Below are positions 12,419-22,530 of a stretch of DNA of 64,000 nucleotides, piece after piece. This DNA is from Serilophus lunatus (taxonomy: Eukaryota > Chordata > Aves > Passeriformes > Eurylaimidae). The notes beneath the pieces were generated by a model. It was not told the origin of the DNA. It saw nothing but the letters and a program-made list of their open reading frames with translations, and did not search any database. The first letter of the stretch is position 1. The number at the start of each line of letters is the position of its first letter. Where the stretch lies: assembly GCA_013399895.1 (NCBI GenBank), contig VXBA01001340.1, forward strand, positions 1 to 64,000. Direction: 5' to 3'. The position numbers and the translations under genes are program-made.

Positions 12419-14748
12419 TTAAACTATTTCATAAGTTAATTTTAAAGAGTGTACTATTTAATGTGACCCACATCCAGCTTAAGAAACAAAACCTTTAAGA
12501 AAAATAAAATGGTCAATAGTACCACTGTTCCTAGAACAACAATATAATATTTTTAACCACTTTGATACACACACTCTTCTACCTTTTGGAGTTTCAGAAT
12601 ATTTTTCTCAATAGATGTTGTAAGCATGCAACCAATGCAGGTCTGGATCAATGTGGTACCACATCAGCTCTACTCTGAGGTTCACTGCTGTTTCAACAAG
12701 GAAAACTGAACCAATGGAAACAACACCAGCAAATTTTGCCAACTCTTGCTGGCAAGTGTAGAACTCCTATGCAGATTTTAATAACCAAGATATGGAATTG
12801 CTTCTAAGTGTGCTGTAACTAGGTGCTGCTACATTAATTCTCATGAAAAGCTGCAAGTATCACCCATCAGTTAGATTTAAAATGTTTAAGGGTGAATGCT
12901 GCCACCCTGTAGTGAGAAAAACAAGATGAAATTGAATGATTGGAGTCTTATTTCAGAGGAACAGAATCAAAATTAAGAAATGTATCCTTTAAGAAATTAA
13001 GAAATGTTCCTGTCCTGCCCACTCACTTACCCTATGAGATCCATTCCTCTGTTCCCAGCAATTTGCGTTTGGCAAGGAAGTCCTCTCCTCTAAAACTCTC
13101 ATCCAAACTATAAAACAAGTGAAAATGGTTTTGTCTGGTTTTTAGCATTTTCAAACCAAGACAAAATTCTTTCTTTTATGGGTAATAATGGAAATAAAAT
13201 CCATGAAAAAGCAAAAGGACCCTGAATTACTTTTCCAAGTCCTAGGGAAGGTCCTACTTCTTTCAAAAGCAGCAGGATAAGTCTTTGTATGTATGTAAGT
13301 ACAGTATTGTCCAAAATGCAGATAGGATGACTTTAGTCTTTGTTCAGTAAAATATAACCATTTAAGTGGAAAGTACAGTATACTGTTTTTTGATAAGACA
13401 GCAGCTATCTCATGAGATAAGAATGATGGAGCACTTTCTAGCATGGCCCAGAGGCTTTAAAATCTTTTTTTTTCATAATTATTATGCTAAAAGCTGCTAC
13501 AGATTTAGGGTAGAGCTTCAGCAATTGCCTGTTAGTGAAAAAACTCCACCTGAAAATCTAATAATGACTGTCAATGAAAAGAGTAGGCAAAATCAAAAAG
13601 ATGTTTTTTTCATCTACATAATCACAGCAAGTTGAAACAACAATTTTCTAACATATATAAACTTACCGTGCAATGCCTGGGCCTAACCTCATTAAAAAAA
13701 GGTTTTGAAATGTTAAATGCCTCCCATCTCAATTTTACACAGGAGAATCCTTATAGCTTCATCAGAGTTCAATAGTCTATAAAGCTCACTATAAAAATCA
13801 GTTTCTGACTTTGGTTTATATAAGCAGTTCTTATGTTCCACATTTAGGAAATGAACCCACAGAGAAATAAGTGTGTCCAAAGCGAAGAAAACATAAAATT
13901 ACTTCTATGCCTTTAGCTGTATGAGAATGCATCTCCTGCAGGTTTAAAATTCATGAAAAGAAAGATCAGAAGAATGATCTGCAGCCTGAAGTAATTTCTC
14001 AGCTGGGAATCTCCTGGAAAATTGTGATACTCCATGCAAATGAAAATAACAAAAATGTGTGTATTTGTGTACATATGGATGCAGAGGTCTCTGAGTGCTG
14101 TTTATGCAAAAGGAAGTTAGATAAACTCGTGACTAATACTTAAGTTTAAATCAAACACCTATTACACACTGGCCTCAATAGGTAAGCAATAATACCATGA
14201 CCAAAAAAAGTCTAGGGCATAAGAAACTCATGCTACATGCTACCCAGAGCCTGAACTTTCCTGTGTCTGAAATCAATGTTGTGAACACAAGCTATGGCCA
14301 TCAGTCGGTCCAGTAGATTTACTCTAATGGGATGGCCCAGCTTTGTGCCTTCTATCCAAATATCAAGAAAATACCTAGGTATAATATTTACCTAGGTGTC
14401 ATATTTAATATAAATTTGTATTTAATAAGGTAAACTTCTTATGGCCAGCTGCTCCCCAACAGAACATTTTCCAGCAGCTTGTGTAGGCTGGTGCCCAGGA
14501 CAAACTTTCAGGGACTCAAGAATCTGCCTTCCAAAATGTCTATTCAAACTTTATACTCTTTGTTGCCTCTCTCTTTAATTTCCATCTTGCAAGACCCCAA
14601 GAGGTTGTCAGTTTAGATGCACTAAATCCCTTTCTTAAGAGATGACTGCATCATCATGTACAGCTGGAATGGAAAGCAGCATTCATGCAAACAGGAGAGG
14701 TTGAATTTTTCCCAGGAGAACATCTTGTTCAGTTTGTTAGGGAAACAT

Positions 14749-14762
14749 AGTGACATAGGAGT
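14749..14762. repeat. Left copy of 14-bp direct repeat at the LTR insertion site
   Basis: The bases agtgacataggagt occur here and again at 15597-15610, on either side of the LTR. Only five bases (gagtg, 14759-14763) are needed as target duplication. The longer match means the empty site probably read as two tandem copies of agtgacatagg, with the provirus inserted at their junction. Confidence 0.85.
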
Positions 14763-14952
14763 GTGTAGTGGTTTAACCCGGGCTGAGTGCCAGGGGCCCA
14801 CTACAGCCACTCTCTCACTCCCCCTTGCCCAGCTATAGAGGAGAGAGAGAATATAACGAGTGGTTTCGTTATTCATGATAAGGACTACAACAGATTCTTT
14901 CTTAATCACCGTCACAGGCAAAACAAGACTCCATGTGGGAATAATAGTCAGG

Positions 14953-14958
14953 TTTATT
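14953..14958 (-). terminator. LTR polyadenylation signal AATAAA
   Basis: Plus-strand tttatt reads AATAAA on the minus strand, about 190 bases before the end of the LTR. It is placed where the R/U5 boundary of a retroviral LTR would need it. Confidence 0.7.
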
Positions 14959-15101
14959 ACTAACAAGATCAGAGCTAAGAGTGAGAGACAATAAGAGACA
15001 CCTTTTACCCCCCATCTCCTCTTTCTTACATCCAACCTATTCTCCCGCAGCGGTCAAGGCAGTCCCTCAGGCACAGGCTGCTCCAGCGTGGGCCCCACGA
15101 G

Positions 15102-15325
15102 NNNNNNNNNNNNNNNNNNNNNNNNNNNNNNNNNNNNNNNNNNNNNNNNNNNNNNNNNNNNNNNNNNNNNNNNNNNNNNNNNNNNNNNNNNNNNNNNNNN
15201 NNNNNNNNNNNNNNNNNNNNNNNNNNNNNNNNNNNNNNNNNNNNNNNNNNNNNNNNNNNNNNNNNNNNNNNNNNNNNNNNNNNNNNNNNNNNNNNNNNNN
15301 NNNNNNNNNNNNNNNNNNNNNNNNN
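15102..15325. other. Assembly gap of 224 N
   Basis: An unbroken run of 224 N lies inside the solo LTR. The flanking bases are ggccccacgag on the left and cactgaccttgg on the right. The true length is unknown and could be larger if a tandem repeat was collapsed. Confidence 1.
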
Positions 15326-15424
15326 CACTGACCTTGGTGTCTGCGTTGTTGCTCACAGGCTCTCACCCTGCTCCTCTCCGGCAGCCATCTTCATTTCCTA
15401 CCACTTTTTTTTTTTTTTCCTCTC

Positions 15425-15472
15425 CCTTCCTAAATCTGTTATCCCAGAGGCGTTCTGTCAACCACTGATTGG
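15425..15472 (-). promoter_or_regulatory. LTR promoter remnant: CCAAT box and degenerate TATA
   Basis: On the minus strand GGGCCAATCAGTGG (CCAAT at 15468-15472) is followed about 35-40 bases later by ATAACAGATTTAGGAAGGG. The second site resembles a TATA-type element altered to GATTTAGG, so promoter activity is doubtful. Positions fit a U3 promoter. I infer this from motifs only. Confidence 0.5.
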
Positions 15473-15596
15473 CCCGGCCTTGGCCAGCAGCGGGCCCAGC
15501 CTGGGCATGGGGAAACTTCCAGCAGCTTCTCGAAGAAGCCTCTCCCTCAGCCCCCCCCACTGCTACCCAAACCTGGCCACAGAGAAACCAATACAG

Positions 15597-15610
15597 AGTG
15601 ACATAGGAGT
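15597..15610. repeat. Right copy of 14-bp direct repeat at the LTR insertion site
   Basis: Exact match to 14749-14762 (agtgacataggagt). Together the copies bracket the solo LTR and identify its insertion point to within a base or two. Confidence 0.85.
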
Positions 15611-16982
15611 CACAGTAAAGGACCTAGTAAAGGATCAGGAATATTAATATCTATCAGATCAGGCTCTTCACTAAACTATATACTACTCTGTCTAGTTTTC
15701 GCTTTAAAAATTCATGTTAATCCTTCATTCAAATTTCCTGGGTGATGATGCACAGATTGGGTTTTGATTAATTCTGTTTATCTCAGTCATGTATTTGGGT
15801 TTGCAGAGACATATCAACACGACTATCTTGAAGTGACTGATCATCTAGGCGGAGTACACTATAGGCAATTTCCACAAGGGGCTTTTACACAATCATATGT
15901 ACCTACATGCTATTTGAGCTTATAAAAATCTTTCCTTGAGTTGCAAAAAAATTCAGGTGTACACAGTTTGCTTCACACTTAAAAGATTTTATACTGATAC
16001 AAATGTTTTGAGTTAAAAAGTATTTCAATCTTTTCTTTTTTTTTTTTTTTAAAAAAGGGGTATGTATGGAGAGACAACAGCATTATAAAAACCTCTTGTA
16101 AATACATGTCATTGCCATGATGTGTCACTGAATTTTTGACACTGGATAATCTTCCCCTATATAAAAAAAAAAAATCTCATATGTTTTGTTGTTTATCATT
16201 GGCAAGAGACTGGAAGAAATATTTTACTGTCCTAACTTAAAAAAAAAAAAGACATAGTTCACTAAGTTGTATTTGGCTGTGTTTATATGCTGCTGACAGA
16301 ACACATACAATATGTAGATAGGATAATGGACTGCTCAGTTTGTGTTACTTGATGGAAGATGTGTTGGATAACTTATTTATATATAACCTCCACCACAAAA
16401 TTCTTTTCCTGATATTTAGTGTGGTCAGATCTGCAATATTTTTCATCTAGAGAAAATCTGATGAGCCAAGAGACATGCCAGCTGTGGGAAGGATACTTGG
16501 ATCACCTAGAGATTGGGCACTGCATAACAGAAAAATAAGTCACTGATAAACACTAGATACAAAATTGTAACATAAGGCCTCAGGGAGATCCTCATATCTC
16601 TTCATATCATTGGCTTTCATGTTTTCATGATAAAATGTGACCCAATACTCTAGGGAGACTAAGATTTTTAATGGAATTTTTGTTTGATCAAAAGGAAAGC
16701 AAACGGAAGAGAAGGAGGGGGATTGGAAAGGGAAGGAAAGGATCAAACTCTTAATTCAACCACCTGGACATCCTTATTAAATTGTAGGGCTGTGCAAATT
16801 ATATGCATTTCTCTCAATAACTTCTGGCAGTTTTGCATAAAGAAAACATACATTTTTTACAGCACTAAAACACTGAACTGCAACATTAATCCAAAAGTGA
16901 ACCTCACAAAAAAAGTTATTTCAATGAAAAAAAAAATTTTAATGAAAATGAAACTAGCTTCATTTTCTGCAGCAAGACAGAT

Positions 16983-17029
16983 CAGCCAGTAAAAAGCCCT
17001 TGATTTGTTCAGTCAGTAAAAAGCCTTTG
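16983..17029. repeat. Imperfect direct repeat, 20 bp at 27-bp spacing
   Basis: cagccagtaaaaagcccttg (16983-17002) and cagtcagtaaaaagcctttg (17010-17029) agree at 18 of 20 positions. This is a small local duplication with no visible function. Confidence 0.8.
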
Positions 17030-19649
17030 CATTAGCAGCCATATACTTCTGCTGGGAGTAGGAGACAGATCTGAAGAACACTGAACCAAGGAAATGCATC
17101 ATCAAATGCCTAGGAGTGGAAAAAGGCATGGAGCAACCAAAGTAAAGTCTTGGATGACGGTGACATTTGAAGCTTTAGATCTTTTTGAAATTTTGATTGA
17201 CAGAACTCGAACATTCTTGGAAAATCAAGCTGAGGGTAAAATTGCAAAAAGTATTTTGTCTGATAAAGACATTTTGATCTCATGACATCCCTGTAAGAAC
17301 TTGTCTGTCCTTTTTCTAACAAAAAAATCTTAAATGTGCTCAGCACAAAGTGATGTGACACAGCTCTCACAACTAAGTCTGTGGAAAAGGGAATAAAGAA
17401 GTCATCCTAAAGAATACAGCATAGTGTGAGGGCTGAGCATGACACAATCCTAAGGAAGGCTACAGCTAAGGAGGACACAATATAAACACAATGTAGTTGA
17501 TTTTGGACAAGAGCCCAGTGATGCAGGCAAGGAGAAAGGAATGTGTCTTAGTGAAAAAGAGTGCATGGCCAAGGCCATCACAGCTGCATTCCTGTTTCTC
17601 AACTAAGCCCTGAGAACAGCATAAAAACAAAAGTTCATTTTATATAGCTGAAGAATATCTTGGATGGGATTAAGAGGAAACAAAAAGTCAAGGAACTTAG
17701 GAGCAACAAAGCAGAATTCTAATACATTGGGGAGTTAACTCCAGCATCCTCTGACTTGTGCTTAAGGTCTTATTTCTTTATTTTTTTAGTTGATCATTGT
17801 TAAGCAAAATTCAATTTACTTACTCTTGCAAGTGGTGATGGAAATGCCTATAGATATAATGTGGCTATCACAGATTCACTACTAGATCATATATGGAAAC
17901 CCGTCAAAAAAATAAACGATTTAATAAGCTATGCTACACGACCATGGTTTATATGTGATTTTTGCAATGAACTATACATGGAAATCCTGAAGAAATCAAA
18001 GTGATACAGAATTTGTAGGCCTCTCTGCTGGGAAAAAAAAATAACTCTAAATTACTATTTCAAATATATCACAGTCTATCTTAACATTAAAATAACGTTA
18101 AATTAGAATGTTAGTTCCCTTTTTACTGCTGAGTATTAGTACAAAAATTAGCCATTTCAGTATTTTGTGATGCAGGCAATAAACTACCACTCTTACAGTT
18201 TAAGACCCCAAAGCAACAGAAAGTACTGACAACCAAATGTGAGTCTTCCACAGCCAGAATTATAACTGAGTGCTGCCTCCCTGATTTCTTTCCCCAGGCT
18301 TTTCAGGCATGCTTCTCTCAGTTGCACTGCACAGAAATGGGGATTTTAAACTATGTAACAGTATTCTTTATCATTCCGATTCAAACACCAAAAAATCATA
18401 CCCTGCATGCCAAAACCACTATTTAGCTGTGCTTTTACATAAATGAGAGACTTCTTTCCTTTATCTGTAATGCAGATTATAGCTGATTGAAAATTTTTGA
18501 TAAAAATTTGAATAAATTGGTACACTTCAAAATGAAGTTGCTTTTCCAATATGTCCCATCCTGCTGTTATATTCAGGTGCAAATACTAAATCTGTTACAG
18601 CTAGTACTAGGATCCCTCATGGGTTTTGCTTTGAAAATTTCAGAAAAGCACTAGTTCAAAGTGTCAGTGGAAAAGAAGTTGGAATAATGTGCATCATCAA
18701 ATATCACAACAGCAAGAATACAGACACCTGGAGACCCACATGTACATGTCAAGGCCAAATAGCAGAGTATTTGATCTACTTCTTAGAAGGAGTTACGTTA
18801 GTTGTTCAAATTGTTTTATTGGGTTTTTCCCACTATATTTACAAAATACAGAACCATCTACCATAAATTCCAAGCTGACATTATTTATTAACATCTGACT
18901 AAGCTGCTCTAACAAATAAAAAGGTATACTCTCTGTGCTTTTCCTCACTGTCTGAAAGCATAAATAGCAAGATTTTCCACTTCAGAACCAGATAAGGAGA
19001 GGAAGAGGCTCTGTGACAAAGCAGCACAGACTGCACAATTCAAGCCTCCTCTGTTTTCCACATTGCACTTCTCTTGTCAGGACTAAGGTACAGATGCCAC
19101 TAAGGACCTCAAACATTGCAACTTAATTCTGTGTGCCTAAGACAGCAGAAAGTCAATCAACAGCCTTGTAAGGGGCTGTGAAAAAATGGAGGATGCACTT
19201 TCTCATTCTGTTTTCAGAGTAACTTTAGCAGGTGCTATCTGCACAGAACAGTGACACCTGTTTACAGAGGGCAAACAAGCTGCCCAACCATGACCAGACA
19301 ACAGGCCCTCATGGCCTGTGGGAGGTAAGCTCACCATTTTGTATATGCTATTCACAGACTGAGGAAGACAACCGTGAGATAATGGGGGTTGTGTATCTCA
19401 GAATATGTAAAAACAAATTATTAAAAGCTCTGCTAGAAGACTTCACAGGTTTTGGATATCCTTGGCTAAGACTGCATAAGATAAAACATTATAATTTCCT
19501 TTCTTTACAGAGTGAATAAATAAATTACATTTACAATACACTGCGAAAAGCTGGAAAATGTTCTGCTTTCAAGTCTGTTAGTTCCCTGTGATCCACTCTT
19601 CCATATTTGTTATTCTTCATACCGGTCTGGCATCTCAGGTTTGCTCTCA

Positions 19650-19770
19650 GAGGGAAGGAAATAAAGAAAGGAAGTAAATAAGAAAACAAAAGAAATGGAG
19701 GAAGAGGATGAGGGGGAGGGAAGGAAAGGAGGAGAAGGAGGATGAAAAGGGGAGTAAGGAAAAGAAACCT
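19650..19770. repeat. Purine-rich (GA) tract
   Basis: About 120 bases on the plus strand are almost entirely A and G, built from ggaagg, gaggaag and ggagaagg type units with few pyrimidines. Such polypurine-polypyrimidine tracts can form triplex DNA and tend to vary in length. The minus-strand open frame at 19531-19776, with a run of L, P, S and F, is an artefact of this composition. Confidence 0.85.
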
Positions 19771-20699
19771 TCCCAACTGCTTTCATGTTAGTCTAATGAG
19801 TATTTGACATCAGAACTTTTTATTACCACTGCTACTGGGCAGACCCACATGTGTTTATGTTTTAGCAACTGGAACCAACTTTTTCCACTTTCGCATATTT
19901 CCAGTTTGCTCAAAGACACCAAAGTCATTCAGACTAGGAAAAACAGTAAGAAGGGGTTGGTACAGCTCTCTGATGGAATAAGCTTCCACTCCCCAACTTT
20001 TGTATTTCTTGTAACAGCCTTCTCTATGTACTCCATAAGACAGACTAACCTCAGTAAATATTCAACCACTGAGTAATTATTCTTGCCTCATCTCTTATCT
20101 CTCCACGTCCTAGTGCAAGGAAATTAGACAAGCCCACTCCATACAACAGAACACACATTTAATCTCAAATGAAGGAGTTACCTCCTGTCAGAGAGGATTT
20201 TATTTTGTGTTTTACACCAGCAGAATACACTATGCCAAGTTTAAATTAAGAACAAAAGTCCAAGTAATGGTGCATCACTTGTGGGTTTGGCAGTAGTGAA
20301 AAAAAAGATAGCCCCAAAGAAAACATACCTTTTATGGAAACCAAATGGAAACCACAACTGGGAAAGAGAAAACTGCATGAACAAACAAAACTGCTGGATA
20401 AACAAATCAAAATTACACAGGAAGCTGACACCCATTCTTTACAGTGGAAAACCAAAGATAAAAATGAGTCATATATATTACATTTTTGGACAAGGCAAAC
20501 TCCCATCTGTCTGGCAGTATATGATTTATATTCTCAAAGAAGTCTAATATTTCCAATATTACCCCTAAATAACCAACCAAATAATGAAGCAGAAGGATCA
20601 TTTAAAGAAGTTGATGTCATGGAATAGCTGACTATTTTGGGAATAGTAGGAAAATGTCTGGCCTTGAACTGCAATATGCATTTTAGATTGAATGATTAG

Positions 20700-20790
20700 A
20701 GTACAGATAGAAAGAGTAAGAGAGCAACAGAGGGAGGTAAGGAGGAAAGGAAGACAGGAATGGAGGAAGAGTGAGATAAAGAGAGAAAAA
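20700..20790. repeat. Second purine-rich tract
   Basis: A further run of mostly A and G (gagagcaacagagggaggta and ggaggaaaggaagacagg units) lies about 1 kb right of the tract at 19650. It is less pure than that one. Confidence 0.75.
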
Positions 20791-21719
20791 GGGAAAATTC
20801 CTAATATGTTGTAAGTATGTTAGATACTTCTAATACTACTAAGTTACATCCTATGAAGGTAACAACAAGGCAGAATTTTAAAAATCTATGTCTGGCTTCG
20901 TTTTTATTATTTTTTCTTCTGGAACATTTTCATCCCAATTTGTTTTGCATATAAGGTGCCATTTATAAACACTGTTACTCATTTGTCTGGCAGGAGTGTA
21001 AACACATCAAATTCAACAGTAAGAAGAAGAAAGTCAGTACCATGAAATGGGTCAAGAAAAGTTAAAAGAGTTGAGCATCAACACATCCTGCCTCACATCT
21101 CTGACAGTCTTCACAATTCTGAAAGCCCTAGCAGCAATTTTAGTTTTTTCTTCATTTTTACATATTCTCCAATATATATAAGCGCTACTATCTCACTTTT
21201 GTCTTCCTCATCCCTTTGCCAGAGGTTACCACACTTCTAGAAGAACTTACACAAGTTAATGTGCATCTGCATGTCAGCTACCCTAATTCACAGATAAGTG
21301 TGGCCATTGAATCATAAGCAGAAGGGGACAGCGACTTGCAGTGAATACCTTGTGGGCAGAAACACAACAGTTTATTACAGCTCTGCTGGAGTACAGTAAT
21401 ACCTTTAGGGACAGCAGGCTACTCCATCCATTTGAATTATAAGAGGCTGAAAAATATTACTTATACAAGTGATTCTTCATGTTCTTCATATGTTCCTTTT
21501 ATAAAATGCATGTTATCTTTCCTTTCAGAAACTGGTTCCAAATCCTCCCTTCTCTGCACAGAAATAAAAGAAACCCTAAACACATTACTTTTTAATTTTC
21601 TCGTTGTAAAATGTGGAACAATACTTTAAAGTGCATACTGGATGTATCATTCTGATGGAAGAATAAACACTTGAAAGACTCAGCTGATCTTTCTTCTTCA
21701 AAGAATGCAAGAATTAGAT

Positions 21720-22530
21720 GGCATCTTATCCTTCTTTACAATGCCCGCACTCTCTTCTACCCCAGTAATTTTTGAAGATGTTGAAGAGCACAGGGCCTAA
21801 GATGGAGCCCTGCAGAACCCCACTAGTGACAGGTCATCAGTCTGATGTTCCCTCATTCACACTCACCCACTGTATTATGTCTTTATCCAGCTGTGTGCTG
21901 GACATTTTGTCCCACAGGATCCTGTAAGAGACAGTATTGAAAGCTTTACTGAAATCCAAAAAGATTACATCAACTGACTTCCCTTCATCAATTAGATAGG
22001 TTCCCTTGAAGGAGACCAGGTTTGATAAGCAGGACTTTCTTCTCGTGAAGCCCTGCTGACAGTGACCAAAAACTGCATTGTCTTTCATGTGTTTTTCAAT
22101 ACCTCCCAGAATAATCTTTATAACTTTATCAGACACTGAAGTGAGACTGACAGACCTATAGTTTACAGGTCTTCCTTCCTGCCCTTCTTGAAAATCAGAA
22201 CAATGATTGCCAGCTTCCAGCCAATTGTGACTGTTCATTTGTGATTCCCAAGACCTATCAAAAATCATTGAGAGAGGCTTTGCCATGGCATCACCCAGCT
22301 CTTTGCAGATTCTTGGATCAGACCCATTAGGCCCACAGATTTGTAGGGATCCAGCTGGAGCAGCAAATCCTGCACAACTTCAGGGTCGACTGAGAGTTGA
22401 TCATTCTCACAGTCATGGTCCTCCAGCTCAGGGCACTGAGATCCCCTTGGTGCATCATCCGTGTTGAAGACAAAGGAAAAGAAGGTATTAAACACCTTTG
22501 TCTTGTCTCTGACCTTTATTGCCTACCTTC
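21720..22530 (-). mobile_element. CR1 LINE fragment, ORF2 reverse transcriptase region
   Basis: Read on the minus strand this is the N-terminal and central part of the CR1 reverse transcriptase, the enzyme that copies the element RNA at its target. In order I read FNTFFSFVFNTDD, LLLQLDPYKSVGLMG, KPLSMIFDRSW, GRPVNYRSVSLTSVSDKVI, KHMKDNAVFGHCQQGFTRRK, VDVIFLDFSKAFNTV (motif A with its aspartates) and VTSGVLQGSILGPVLFNIF (motif B region). Motif C with the YADD-type catalytic pair is not recognisable; the copy decays or stops near 21720-21765. A frameshift near 22265-22290 and a deletion near 21837 break the frame, so the copy is inactive. It is 5'-truncated near 22530. Outer limits are approximate. 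Confidence 0.95.

Larger units (their letters stand above)
4580..14763. other. Long AT-rich non-coding stretch, no gene recognised
   Basis: About 10 kb without a recognisable gene or repeat family. It includes a somewhat more GC-rich patch at 6547-6900 that is open for 118 codons on the plus strand but has no recognisable family, a stretch at 7840-8560 rich in TAAT and SOX-like sites, a 120-codon minus-strand open frame at 10736-11098, AT repeats at 10641-10674 and 11851-11886, the palindrome at 10887-10912, and hairpins at 11148-11171 and 12381-12418. The local target sequence of the LTR ends it. Confidence 0.55.
14764..15595 (-). mobile_element. Solo LTR of an endogenous retrovirus (ERVL-like), minus strand
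   Basis: On the minus strand the element begins TGTATTGGTTTC at 15595 and ends TTAAACCACTACA at 14764. It is flanked by the 5-base target duplication gagtg (14759-14763 and 15596-15600). A 5-bp duplication fits ERVL-type integrases. Minus-strand landmarks are a CCAAT box at 15468-15472, a degenerate TATA-like site near 15430, and AATAAA at 14953-14958, in the right order for U3-R-U5. Sequence left of the gap contains a unit of the kind CACGCTGGAGCAG, which I recall as tandemly repeated in such LTRs and which may explain the assembly gap. The visible sequence totals 608 bases plus 224 N. No internal region or second LTR is present, so this is a solo LTR. Subfamily name not assigned. Confidence 0.9.
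15596..21719. other. AT-rich non-coding stretch, no gene recognised
   Basis: No exon, RNA gene or repeat family is recognised. It holds a T-rich then A-rich run at 16031-16056, a near-duplicate 20-mer at 16983-17029, purine-rich tracts at 19650-19770 and 20700-20790, and several short open frames. The frame at 17094-17285 plus reads protein-like around FEALDLFEILIDRTRTFLEN but is 63 codons with no family I know. Confidence 0.55.

Noticed and set aside
14622..15035. 137-codon minus-strand open frame
   Set aside because: It lies mostly within the solo LTR (R/U5 part), which is non-coding.
14981..15468. Several open frames of about 100 codons around the gap
   Set aside because: Most of their length is N, so they carry no information.
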